This document shows, piece by piece, positions 38,068-49,600 of a stretch of DNA of 64,000 nt. The position numbers and the translations under genes were made by a program. The notes below the pieces were generated by a model. The model was not told the origin of the DNA and did not search any database. It saw only the letters and a list, made by a program, of their open reading frames with translations. Position 1 is the first letter of the stretch. Each line of letters opens with the position of its first letter. The stretch is from Pegea sp. RAD2-039 (lineage: Eukaryota > Chordata > Thaliacea > Salpida > Salpidae): positions 1,178,001-1,242,000 of the forward strand of contig JAQGEQ010000380.1 in NCBI GenBank assembly GCA_034620365.1, read 5' to 3'.

Positions 38068-39204
38068 GCAAGAATTTTAAAAGAAACTCACCGCAAAATT
38101 TACCAGTTTGTGTTGAAAGCAAAGGTTAGTTTATATGTTTTAATTAATTACATTTTAATAGCGACAGTACTTTACAAAACCACTTCATGAAACTTTTGAG
38201 CAGTTAGCTAAAGATTATTTCTTAGTTGCCAGAAGAGAAAATGATATTTAATCTTTTAACAATTTTAATTCTTACTTTTTGTGTAAAATTGACGAAGAAT
38301 TTCTTTTAAAGATGAAACTACTTTTTCTGATACATATCAAAACTCTGATGAGAAGTTTAAAGGTAAATTTGTTTAGTAATATTAACAGTTGAATCATTTT
38401 AAATAAAAACGGTTATAAATCATATAATTTTTTAACAAATCACTAAACATAAAGAAAAGAAAAAGAAGTTTTATACCACATACCAAAATTCAAAAGAAAA
38501 AGAGCAAGGTGAAACTAATCTAAAAAATAGATGTTTATTATTATGATTATTGTTATAGAAATACATAGAATTATTGTAAATTATAGGTCATTCAAGATTA
38601 GTATAATTGGTAATTTGCCATGTAATTTAGTTATTAAAAGAGAATGTTTCATTTTCAAAATATTCGTTCATCAGAAAGCAATGAGTAACATCTTTTGCTT
38701 TCTATATTTTTAACTTAATATATATTATTTGTGAGAATGTGTTTTAGCGAGAGGTCCTCTCTTCGGGCACCTTCTTTTGAATTTGTTGTAATAAATAAAT
38801 TCAATATTTCAAATTTTTGTTTTTGCACAGAAATTTAAAACATTCACTTAAAGTAAATGTTAAATTTAGGTTGAAAAACTATTTTATTTAAAAAAAGCCT
38901 AATTCATGTTGATGTTACTTTTTAATTGATGAGTTGTTGATTATTTTATTTGTTCAGACTCAACTAGAAAATTTTACGGGGCTTATCAGAGTTCACGAGA
39001 AAGATTTGACGGTAAAATATTTAGTTTTTTAGTTCAATATAAATTTTCTAAATAAACAGAAGCTCTATATATACAGAAGCTTGAAGACTTTTCTTAATGG
39101 GTTCTGTTTATATTTCAGCATTGAATCCTAATGATTGTAGCAACCAAAATAAATCTCGTGTCGATTCATTGAAAAAAAAGGCTTTTAAAAAGAAACATTG
39201 TTAG
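38068..39204 (+). CDS. Micro-exon array: alternative 3' end of the neuropeptide gene, or a separate small gene
   Basis: Five small exons: 38068-38124 (57 b), 38312-38362 (51 b), 38455-38508 (54 b), 38959-39012 (54 b) and terminal 39119-39204 with stop. All internal ones start and end in phase 1 and are multiples of three, so any can be skipped without a frame change. Exons 2-4 are mutually similar: DETTFSDTYQNSDEKFK, EKKKKFYTTYQNSKEKEQ, DSTRKFYGAYQSSRERFD. Exon 1 gives GKNFKRNSPQNLPVCVESK; the last ends KKKAFKKKHC. No leader exon with a start codon is evident between 36760 and 38067. Exon 2 of the vasopressin-like gene ends in phase 1, and joining it to this array gives a continuous 268-residue frame that replaces the last neurophysin cysteines. 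Product function unknown. Confidence 0.6.
38727..38795 (+). mobile_element. Severely 5'-truncated non-LTR retrotransposon 3' end
   Basis: The sequence TTTGTGAGAATGTGTTTTAG, the following GCGAGAGGTCCTCTCTTCGG, the GCACCTT arm and the TGTAATAAATAAAT tail match the 3' end of the element at 51.47-52.9 kb read on its coding strand. Only about 70 bases are present, inserted in the intron between micro-exons 3 and 4. The matching tail shows at least two insertions of this family in the window. Confidence 0.75.
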
Positions 39205-41453
39205 AAAATCATTACAAATTTATGTTTCATGTTATTTCAAGTATCTAAAATCATTGATTCTTAAATTGCAACAATAAAGATTTGACAAATCAGTATCTAC
39301 ATTGCCTCTTTCTATAAAAAGTTCCTTGGCAAGCGATTTATTTTAGTTGCTGCTTGAACAAAACACCAGAATCACAAATGTTTTGAAGTTGTTATTTCAA
39401 CATTTTAAGATCACCAAAAATAAGTTGAGAATTAGAACACCTAGAAGCTTATGTGTTTAAGTTGTTTTTTATACTGAAAATATCTTAGTTTGTTACGTTT
39501 ATAGATTATAAGCAGGTTTGGGTTAACTTACTTAATACTCACATACTGAAAGTAAAATGTAACAAAACTTTTAATAATTGCAGTATTCTTACTTTTCAAA
39601 AAGTATTGTTTGAAACTAGAAACCAATATAACCTTGGAATTGTAATTATCTAGTTTTGATTAATTTTAAAGTTGAATATTTTTTCTAAGGAATTTACAAG
39701 CTGCAAAAAATAAAGAAATTGTAAGTCTGTTGCATATGAATTTTAAAAAATGTGGTTCAAGATGCTTTAGAAAACTATTTTTATTGTTTAGTTTGAGTCA
39801 TGAGCAAATTTAAACCATTTTTAAGTTCATATACATTACATTTTTACTGCTAATGTTGGATTTCAAGGTTTATTTAAAATCAATAGAATTATCCAAATGA
39901 AAATAGGACATTATTTAACGTTTTCGTCAAATGACTGAAAAGTTAAATGCTTAATTTCTATTGAATTAAAAAAAGATATAAAACAGAAGAAGATTTCCAA
40001 ACATTATTTGAAAGTTTTTTTGTGAGTATGAACAGGAAAATAGCTTTAAAAAGTATTAAAAAAACATCAGGCTGCGTTTTCAATCATTTAATCTATTAAG
40101 AAATATTCATAAACTTTAAAGAAGAATTTTGTTTAAATATAAAACTATAAGTGTTCTTTTAAGTTATCTTTTATAGTATAAGCAAATTGGCAATTAGAAT
40201 CGAAAAAATATTATTTAAAAAGGGCTGGCAAACATTGCTTCAAACTATCAATAAGGGGTATATAAATTAAAAAGATAACTTAATGTAGTATAATAAAGAA
40301 ATTTATTACTGTTTTTCAATAAATTAAAGTTTTTAATTTTGTGTGGTTTTTATCTAAAAGTGTAATATTTTACTTTTAATTTCAATAAGCTTTTTATTTG
40401 ATTGTGACGTCAAAATTCGTCATAAGGTTACCAAAAAAACTCATCGAGTTTAAACTTCAAATAATTCTTTTTATTATTTTCGCTTTTTTAAATTATTAGC
40501 GAATTGATAAAAAAACTTACAAGATTTTATTGGATCGAAAGATAGTTTTCCTGCAATACAATTTTATGCTTCTTAAATTCAGTATTCTCAGGTGAGTTTA
40601 AAATTACTAAACATTTACTTTATAAGTAGCTACATATATTTACTCTAAGTTGTTCTGTACCAAGTGTGTATGCTATATACAAATAAAACTCACAAATATA
40701 TAGCAACAAATAAGTTTGATCATCAAAATAATTGCAGGTTAGATTTATGAATTGAATAGTTTTACTTAAATTACTTCTATTCCAACATAAGCAAGTAATA
40801 AAGTATCATACTATAAAGTTTTAACGAAGTTTATTAAGTAGTTATTGAAGGTTTAATATGTAAAAGAATAACTTTAGTACTATCAAAGGCATATACATTA
40901 AAGTCTTATATTTACATTATCAATATATCAAAATCATTACCAATATATCAAAGGCTTATATTTACCATTTTTATGTAATAAATATTTCGATTAAAAGTTA
41001 ACAACAAAAAGCTGCTATTTTTAAATTTTGCTCAAAAGTGTTTAAATTGTTTTTTAATGAAATCACAAGTTATTTATTTTTGCAATAGGTTTGCAAGTGT
41101 TGCGAACAGTGGAATAAATAAATTTTATAGACCTAGTATTTGAGTCAGTAAAATAGATTTAGACAACACTTTGTTGTCACATATCTTAATAAAATAATAA
41201 AACAACGATTTGATTAAAAATTATGAAACTTTTTGTGTCAAATTTGTATAATAATTGTTTTTAATCAAGTTAAATAAAATACGTTGGAAACATAAATAAC
41301 CAAAATATCATACTCATCGTTGCTCTCGGTTTAGCTATAGCTCATATATTTCAAAGTTGTTTATCAGTTATTTGTTTCATTGTACAGCGCGGTTTGTTTT
41401 TTCAGATACATCTCTGTTAATTTAGTAATAAGCTTTTGTTAAGTACAAATAAT
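39205..41453. other. Intergenic spacer
   Basis: Strongly AT-rich with no visible exon or structured repeat. It contains the 3' end of the micro-exon unit and the presumed PSMD11 promoter. Confidence 0.5.
39273..39278 (+). terminator. AATAAA polyadenylation signal, micro-exon array
   Basis: About 70 bases after the TAG at 39202-39204. A separate signal supports the array's last exon being a true terminal exon. Confidence 0.6.
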
Positions 41454-44400
41454 ATGGCAGCAGCGATGGAGTTCGACCGGGCTCAATCTTTTCAAAAGTT
41501 AACTGACCCACCTAGTACAGACGAATATCATTTAGGTATATATATTTTAATTTACTAATCTAATTTATTCTGTAAAATTTGTCAGTTTTTGTATTCCATT
41601 TAAAAAAATGAAATTGAATTACTTTACATCTTAAGAATAATAAGGAGTTCAAATAATCTTATATTTTAAATAGTTTTTATTCTTTAATATAAATTTATTT
41701 TTATTCTCTTTTCTTGCTTTTATTTTATGAATATCATTATATATTTTTAAACAGTGTAATATAATTTAATTTCTTAGTTTATATATTAAAATCATATGAT
41801 ATTCTGATTCAAACATTAAATTTACTCATTATTTTATGATGGTATGATCTAACTCAATTATATTAGTAAGGTTATTGACTTTAAATTGAATTTGATTGTA
41901 ATACTTGAATGGTCCATTTTAATTCACTCTTTTTCATAGCTTTAATTAATTATATTTTTTTAAGTTAAACATCAATAAAAATGCTATATGAAAATTTAAG
42001 TTTTAATTATTATTCATTACCTTCAAGTAATTCTTAAAAATAATACAATGATTTGTTTTTAAATCCTATTTTTTGTTTAGTATTTAAAAATCTTTATAAG
42101 ATATTAAGACAATTTATAATTTATTTAGTATTTTTTCAAACGTTTGTCTAGTTTCAAAATTAACTTTGAAATAAAAATTGTTCTTTACCTGTTTAATGAA
42201 ATTTTGAAATTTTATTATTAGTTTTTAGTAGGTAATAAATGTTGTAGTTCTTAATTTAAAGATTTATTATGATTCACCATAATTATTCTTATTAATGGTG
42301 AGATATTTTGTATTATTTTATTATATAATTTTTTATGTTATTCTTTAGGCAACCGGCAGGAAAGTGGTAGTTATAAAGATGCTTTAGATGAGCATGAAAT
42401 TATCAACATTGGTACAAGATTGCAACAATCTGTAAGATTTGTTTAATGCTTTTACTGATAATTTGATTTTTTTATAGAAATTTTTATAAAAATTAAATAT
42501 TTTTACTTTTGACTTATATAGAGGAGCTAGTCCTTAGCACTTTTATGTATTTTTATTAAAATAATTTTATTGTTTATTTTATAACACTTCAATTTTATAA
42601 GAAATTGTTTAACTTATAAGTTAATTTCTGTACAGTTATAAAATTTATTTTTTTATTAGATAGATAATATATAAAATTGTTTTCTTATCCCAGGCAATTT
42701 TTAAACTTTCAGATCAATCTAAAGTTTAAACTTTTTGTTGTTTGGTTAGTTTATGAGTTTAACTTTCTAATATTAGAATTAAAATGCATAATTTTGTTGG
42801 TATTTTGTTATATACAAGTATATGCATCTTTTATATACTTTAAATTGTCATTGATAAAATTATATTTAAATTAGGATTGTGTTTTATGATGTACTTTCTC
42901 AAATTATCTATTCACTTTTTTACATTTTCAAATACAATTTAATAACCATTATGTTTTGATCAATCAATTGAATTTTAACTATAAAAACATATTTATACCA
43001 ATTAATGCAATATCTTCAAACTTATTTAGTTGAAATAATTGCTTTTAATCATCAGGGCAATGTTCAAGAACTGAGTATTTTAATTCAACAAGTTCGCCCA
43101 TGTCTCAAATCATTGAGCAAAGCAAAAGCAGCTAAGTTAGTTCGAACTCTTGTTGACCTTTTCTTGGATATGGAAACTTCATCTGATCTTTCTGTAAGCT
43201 ATCTTATTTCATAAACTTTGATTTATTGTGATGTTTTTGCTTGTATTAGGTTCAGTTGTGTGCTGAATGTATTGAATGGGCTAAAGAAGAAAAAAGAACT
43301 TTTTTGAGACAAGCTTTGGAAGCAAGACTTACAGCTCTTTATTTTGAAACTGGCAACTATCAAAAAGCCTTGAAATCAGGTTTAATAATTATCTGATGAT
43401 AATTGATGCTCCAGATATTATGACTTCTAATTAGTAACTCATTTTCTTAGTATTTCAAAGCATTCTTGCCAACATCAGCACAATTAATATTATATTGTTT
43501 TAATTCTCTATATATTTATATATATTATTACAATTTATATTATTATTTATTATTTATTACGAATTTACTAATAATTCTTCTAAATACATTTTAACTATTA
43601 AACTGATTAGATGAATATAGTAAAATGCAGCTGAGCTAGAACCTGATTTTCACTTCATCTGCAGGTTCAACTTTACTTCGAGAGTTGAAAAAACTTGACG
43701 ACAAACGACTGTTAGTTGAAGTTCAGCTTACTGGTATGTTTTTTCATCAGTTTCTATATCATAACTATATTTAGTTCAATTTTAGTCATTCATTTTCTAT
43801 AACTTTTATTTATTTGTCTATTTTAGAGTCTCGAACATATCATGCTCTTGGTAATTTACAAAAATCCAAAGCAGCTCTTACTTCAGCGAGAACAACGGCT
43901 AACTCTATGTACTGCCCTCCTAAAATGCAAGCTTCTCTTGATCTACAATCTGGGATTCTAAATGCAGCTGAAGAACGTGATTGGAAGACTGCTTATTCTT
44001 ACTTTTACGAGGCATTTGAAGGCTATGACTCAATTGAAAACAAGAAAGCTGTAACCTCATTGAAGTATATGTTATTGTGTAAAATCATGCTGGGATCTCC
44101 TGACGAAGTTCAAACTTTATTGAGTGGAAAACTTGCTTTGAAATATCATGGAAGAGATGTAAGTTGTTTGTTTCAATTATCATGGATTTTTAAAACTTTT
44201 ATGAATCATTTAGATTGAAGCGATGAGAAATATTGCTAAAGCAAGCCAAGAAAGATCTATTTCTCAGCTGAAAGAGGTTTGTGTTATCTATCATAATATG
44301 TTTAATCATCTATCTAATTATTTCAGGTCTTAGCTGATTTTGAGAAAGAGTTACAAGCAGATAAAATAATTGAAGCTCATCTTGATAAGCTCTATGATAA

Positions 44401-44987
44401 CCTTTTGGAAAAAAATCTTCTGCGTATAATTGAACCGTTTTCCCGCGTGCAGGTAGTTTTAAGGACTGCTGCAGTTTTTTTTTTAATTTTTCCAGCGTTG
44501 GTTTTTGTGAGTACTAATACGATTTGTTTTTTCAGGTGTTGCATATTTCATCTCTTATCAAGCTACCTTTGGTTTGTTCTGTTTCAATTAACTTTTATTT
44601 AAAACTAAATATTATTTCACTGACATTTGTGCTTCCACATAAGCAGAACTTTTTTGTAAATTTCTTCTTCGTATTTATTCGAAGCAAACGTGAAAAAGAT
44701 AATTGCTTTTCTATTTTTCACATTAAATGATTTTTTTCAGGAAAACGTTGAAAAAAAGCTTTCTCAAATGATTCTAGACAAGAAATTTGATGGTAAATAA
44801 CCAAGTTGCACTTCAATAAAGCTTTTTCAACTGTTTTCTTGTAGGTATTTTATCACAAGGTGAAGGTGCTCTTATTCTGTTTGATGAAGCAAAAACCGAC
44901 AAAACATACGAGTCTGCGCTTGATCTGATCTCTAGTATGTCTGATGTAGTTGATGCCCTCTACCAGAAAGCAAAGCAACTTACATAA
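41454..44987 (+). CDS. PSMD11: 26S proteasome non-ATPase regulatory subunit 11 (Rpn6)
   Basis: Lid subunit of the 19S regulatory particle; in the family it clamps the lid to the 20S core and ATPase ring. Exons: 41454-41535, 42349-42431, 43056-43193, 43250-43379, 43665-43733, 43827-44158, 44214-44276, 44327-44452, 44536-44571, 44741-44792, 44845-44987; 417 aa, against about 422 in vertebrates. Near-identical segments to animal PSMD11 include [20 protein letters not shown], the TPR-like solenoid with [12 protein letters not shown] and [32 protein letters not shown], and the PCI winged-helix part with [20 protein letters not shown] and [15 protein letters not shown]. The start [12 protein letters not shown] matches the family start, but the next 40 residues are poorly conserved. 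Gene complete; no defect seen. Convergent with SMC4. Confidence 0.97.
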
Positions 44988-44995
44988 TCCTTTTC

Positions 44996-45001
44996 AATAA
45001 A
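44996..45001 (+). terminator. PSMD11: AATAAA polyadenylation signal, PSMD11
   Basis: Only about 9 bases after the PSMD11 stop codon, implying a very short 3' UTR. Confidence 0.65.
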
Positions 45002-45934
45002 ACCTTTCTTTATTTTGTTATTGATGCACGTAAAACAATAATTTAAATAGACAATACTAGTTACAACAAAACCAGCAGCAACTTGTGATTCTTTAGTTTC
45101 TAAAAGTTTTTGATCTGAATAAAATGTGTAAAAACCGAAATTATATTCATTGAATTTTCTATTTAATTACAACTGTTGCTGGTTTATCAGCTCAGTTTTG
45201 ATTGAGCAGTTTTTTTGTTGAACCAACTATTTTATGTATATTTGTGATATCTTTTTACTTCGAAAGGTTGTTGCTCTTTAAGCTTATCTTGTAGTTGTTT
45301 ATCTTTTGCTAATTTTAACTGGTTGTAATTTAATTTATTCATGATGGGACGTTATATACAATGTGGTCGAACTTTATCCTTCTTAATATTGAAATGCTGG
45401 GAAAATAAAGTAGAAATGACCAAAGTACATATTTAACTAAACTTTTTATTTTTAGTACCTAACTCTTTGTGAAGAATGCTTCTGCATTAAAAAGACTTTT
45501 GCTAATTAAATGTAGATTTAGTACTGGTGGACTTATATAGTCATAAAAGTTAATTAAAAGCTTAAAATAAATATTAGATCTAGGGTAAGATGTAGTTTGC
45601 TGCTTTTCACATGTTAATGCGCGGGCAGAATGAACTGAAAGTTAACTTTCATCTGCTACTTCATCAACTTCTGTTAAAATATATTAGAGAGCTACTCAAT
45701 CAGTTGAAGATCATATTAGAGCTACTTGTATCTTGGTTAATGAGTAGTTTGCGATGGACAAAGTTGGAAAAATAAAAGCTATCTACTACACTTAGAGAAC
45801 AATCTGTTTTTTGTTTGATTATTTATACAAAAAGATATTTTAACATATTTTTAAATACAAATTTTCGAGATTTGAAATGTCACTTTGCATATTAAAAAAG
45901 ATGAACTGCCCTTAAAACATTTATACCGCATAAT

Positions 45935-46165
45935 TTTTAGCTTGCTTTTTTCATGCATTTGCGCACCAGATACCCTACACCTGGATAGGGTCGCAGAAGC
46001 TCTATGAATGCAAATGCCTATAAGACTCCAAAGGCTTAAAACTCGGAGTTCTGTGTCTCCCAGAATCGTTCTACTCAAGTTTATAGACTTTTCCTTGTTG
46101 CAAATGTAGATACCTAGGATCGAACCCGGAACGCCCACCTTGGTAACCGTTACAGCACATAAATG
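45935..46165 (-). repeat. tRNA-headed SINE, copy C (minus orientation)
   Basis: On the minus strand it starts near TGCTGTAACGGTTACC (A-box-like) and has the clear Pol III B box GGGTTCGATCCT about 20 bases further on. The following TTTGCAACAAGGAAAAGTCT aligns with TTTCCAACACGGAAACTATC of copy D, then AGAAC and CTGGGA blocks. It is the copy with the best-preserved tRNA-like head. A 109-codon minus-strand open frame across it is not protein-like and is rejected. It lies between the convergent PSMD11 and SMC4 genes. Confidence 0.7.
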
Positions 46166-46535
46166 CCATATTTTGCTCATAATTATATCTTATATTATCT
46201 AATACTGGAGTTAAATCTTTCAAAAACGTTTCTTTTTAAATTGATAAGACTACATTCAAAAGATTTTGTTTCAAACTTGAAGTCAAACTGCAATCATGAA
46301 CTGAATTTGCTGTTTTAACATTTCTAACATATTCTATCAACTCAATAATTTGTTTTTAAATATAAGTCTGATTTAAAAAATTACAATTTGTTACTTACAT
46401 CAGACAAATACTCTTATACAACTACTGCATGATTTTATTGTAATTAACAAATAATTGTAACCTGTGCTTACTAAGTTAAAAAGATGACAATAAACAAGTT
46501 GTTTTAAAAAACCAACTTTAGATTTGGTTAGACTT

Positions 46536-46541
46536 TTTATT
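46536..46541 (-). terminator. SMC4: AATAAA polyadenylation signal, SMC4 (minus strand)
   Basis: TTTATT on the plus strand reads AATAAA on the SMC4 strand, about 110 bases beyond its stop codon. Confidence 0.5.
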
Positions 46542-46650
46542 AGATTTAATAACAATATTAATGAAAATATTAAGGGAAAACATTTTAAAAAGAAATTTCG
46601 AAAAAGTAATCTTTTAATATTTAACAAAAAACTTTAGAAAGACAGAATTA

Positions 46651-49600
46651 TTACTTTTTAACAGCAACATCAGATTCTGGTGTTTTTAAAGCACGTGTTT
46701 CAAGGGCAACTGTTTTGGTAGAATTATTAGTCTTATAGATTCCAATAAGTCGATCAGATTGCTCGTACATTTGATTGCGCAAACTTATAACTATAAATTG
46801 AGCATTTTTAGTTCGCTCGGCGATATATCGTGCTATTATAGTTACATTTCTTGTATCTAGAGCTGCATCTATTTCATCCATAACATATAAAGGACTTGGT
46901 CTATAGTGATGCAGAGCAAATATCAGTGCTAAAGAACTTAAAGTCTTTTCGCCTCCTGATAAGTTGCAAATATTTTTCCAAGACTTTTTAGGAGGTCTAA
47001 CACTGAAAGCAATACCTTCAGAGAAAGGATCTAATGAATCAATATATTCTAATTCGGCGTCTCCCCCAAAAGTAATCAACTGATAGTTTTCCTTTAATTT
47101 ATTTGTTATGATCTTAAATCCTTCGGTGAATTCATTTAGACGCCTCTTAGAAAGATTTTCAAAGATTTTTCGCATGGTATTTCGTTCTTCAGTTACTTTT
47201 TCCAACTCACTAACTCTCTCCAAATATATCTTTTGTTTTTTTCTAAATTCTTCAAAAGAATTGAGATTTGGTGACAATTTAGCCGCTTCTGAATCTAAAG
47301 CAGAATGTTGATTATTTGTATCTACAAAGTCGTTTTTGTCTAGCTCTTGGTCAAGTGGAAATCGTTTCAAAGGTTTTACATCTTCTCCATCAATCTCTTT
47401 CAACTTATATTTACTCAGTGTCTGTTTTCCAATATGAATATCTTTTTCAAGATCACTTAGAGTAGCTTGCAAAGATTTTATGTCCTTGGAAATACCATTT
47501 ACTTTTTCAAATACTCTTCCATGTCTTTTTTGCACGTTTACCAACTTCTTCTGCGCAGTAACAACTTCCTGTTCAGCTTTTGTAGAATTTTCTTGCAGTT
47601 CATTTCTTAGATCATACAAATTGCTTGCTTCCAATTCAAGCTTTTCATAATCTTTTTCAAGCTGTTCTATTTGTTTCTTCAAATTAGTAATATCATCTTC
47701 ACCAATTTTTAAAGATTTTTCGATATTTTTATACTTTCTAGCTCCACTTTCAATAGCAATTTTATTTTTAGATATGTTTTGTGAAGTTTTCTTGATTGTT
47801 TGTTTAATATTCTCAATTTCTTCTTCTTTTGGTCCGACTTTCTTCATTCGTAATTTTAAAATATTATCATCAATCAATTTAATTTTCTTACTAAAAATAT
47901 CAGCTTTTTCAAAAGCTTCCTTAAATTTTGCTTCTTGCTCATCAAGTTGTATCTTTAAAGCGCTTTTCTGATTTTCATCAGGTGTTGCATCAAAAGCAGC
48001 TTTTTTCAATGTTACAAGTTTCTTTTTTAATTGAATAATAAGATTGCTACTATTTTTCAGCTCCATCACTATAGATTTTTTCTCCGAAGTGAGTCTTTCT
48101 AATTCGCTACTTTCAGTATTATAACTTTTTTCTTTTGATATCAAATCTTGTTGGATCACTTCCAGTTCTCTTTCATTCTTTTCACATTTCATCTTTAAGT
48201 CTTCTAAGTCAGAAGAGTCTACAACATCAGTAGTTTTGCTGTTGGTTCCCATTCTACCACGAGTAACTCGATTTCCTCCACCACTCATGGTTCCATTTGT
48301 ATCAATCAACTCACCTTTGATAGTGACAACTCTCCACCTTGTAGCTCCATAAGCAACTCTCTGGGCTATTTGAAGATCATCTGCAACTAAAGTGTCTCTT
48401 AAAGCATAATAGAAAGCAGTTTTGTATTCTGGTTTGGTGATCACGAGATCACGTAAGCGAGGTAGCGGAGCCGAAGAAGGATTTTCAGCCTGAGATTTAT
48501 ACTGTCCCATCTGCTCTAGGGCTATGAACGTAGTTCGCCCTATATTACTTCTTTTTAGTGCTTCCAGACACTTTTTAGCAGATTCAACAGTATCAACCAC
48601 ATAATGCTCGAGTGAAGAGCAGCATGAAGATATAGCTACATCATAATTTGCATCAATACCTCCCAAGTCACCAAGTCGTCCATGTATCCCTGGAATGTTA
48701 CCAGATTTTTTCAAGTCGAGCACAAAACTGTGAATCGCACCACGTGACTTGCTCTGCTGATGAGAAAATTTCATCGTTGTGAATGAATTCTGCAATTTTT
48801 GATGTTTGTTTTCAACAAGCTTCTTTCTCTCTTTTAAATCGTTTAATTCTTGTGCTCCTTTAGTGACCTTTACCGTCAGACTTTTGCTACGGTCTTCAAT
48901 CTCATCCAGACGTGATTTAAACGACTCAACTTTATTTGTATGTTCTTCAATTTGTTTTTCACATGCAACAGTAGCCTCCTTAGCTTTTGTATAATCCTTT
49001 TCGAAAAGTTCCAACTGAACTTTTGCAAGGTCGAGTTTTTCTTTTGCGGCATTTACTTCATCACTTCGTGAAAGTCTTTGCTGAACTAGATCATCTTTAT
49101 TTTTTTGAAGTTGTTTTGAGGCTTTAGTAAAATCTTTCATCATTTTCTCTAAAACTTTCTCTGCTTCTTTTTGTTCTTGATTTAAACTTTCCAATTCAGA
49201 AGTAAGCTCATCAATTGTGCCCTGTAAAGTTTCAGGTTGACTCGCAAGCTCTTCTAATTGTTTTCTTTGCTTTGCTAACTTTTTATCCAAATTCTTATAA
49301 GTGTTTTTTTTATGTTTCCTATCTTCAAATATTTCAACATTTCTTTTTTCAAAGTTAGAAAACTTTGCAATATTATCCTCAAGCTCTTGAGAAAGTCTGG
49401 ATTTCACTGCATCAAGTTCTTCAACTTTCTTTTTGGCTTCATTAAGCTCAACATTTGCTTCCTTTAAATCATCAGACAAGGCATCTTTTTCTTCAACTTT
49501 ACTTTTCACTAGCTCATTTAACCTTATACTTTTAAGCACAATTTTTCGAACATCATTTTCTTTTTTACTGTATTCAATCTGAATTATCTCATTTTTTATT

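Noticed and set aside
43495..43560. TATATTTATATATTATTA tract in PSMD11 intron 4
   Set aside because: Simple AT low complexity; no unit structure worth calling a satellite.
46090..46165. Possible tRNA gene (B box GGTTCGATCC)
   Set aside because: The A-box side and anticodon arm do not fold into a full cloverleaf, and downstream sequence continues into the shared SINE body.
45851..46180. 109-codon minus-strand open frame
   Set aside because: It spans SINE copy C, whose Pol III box and similarity to copy D explain the sequence better than a protein.
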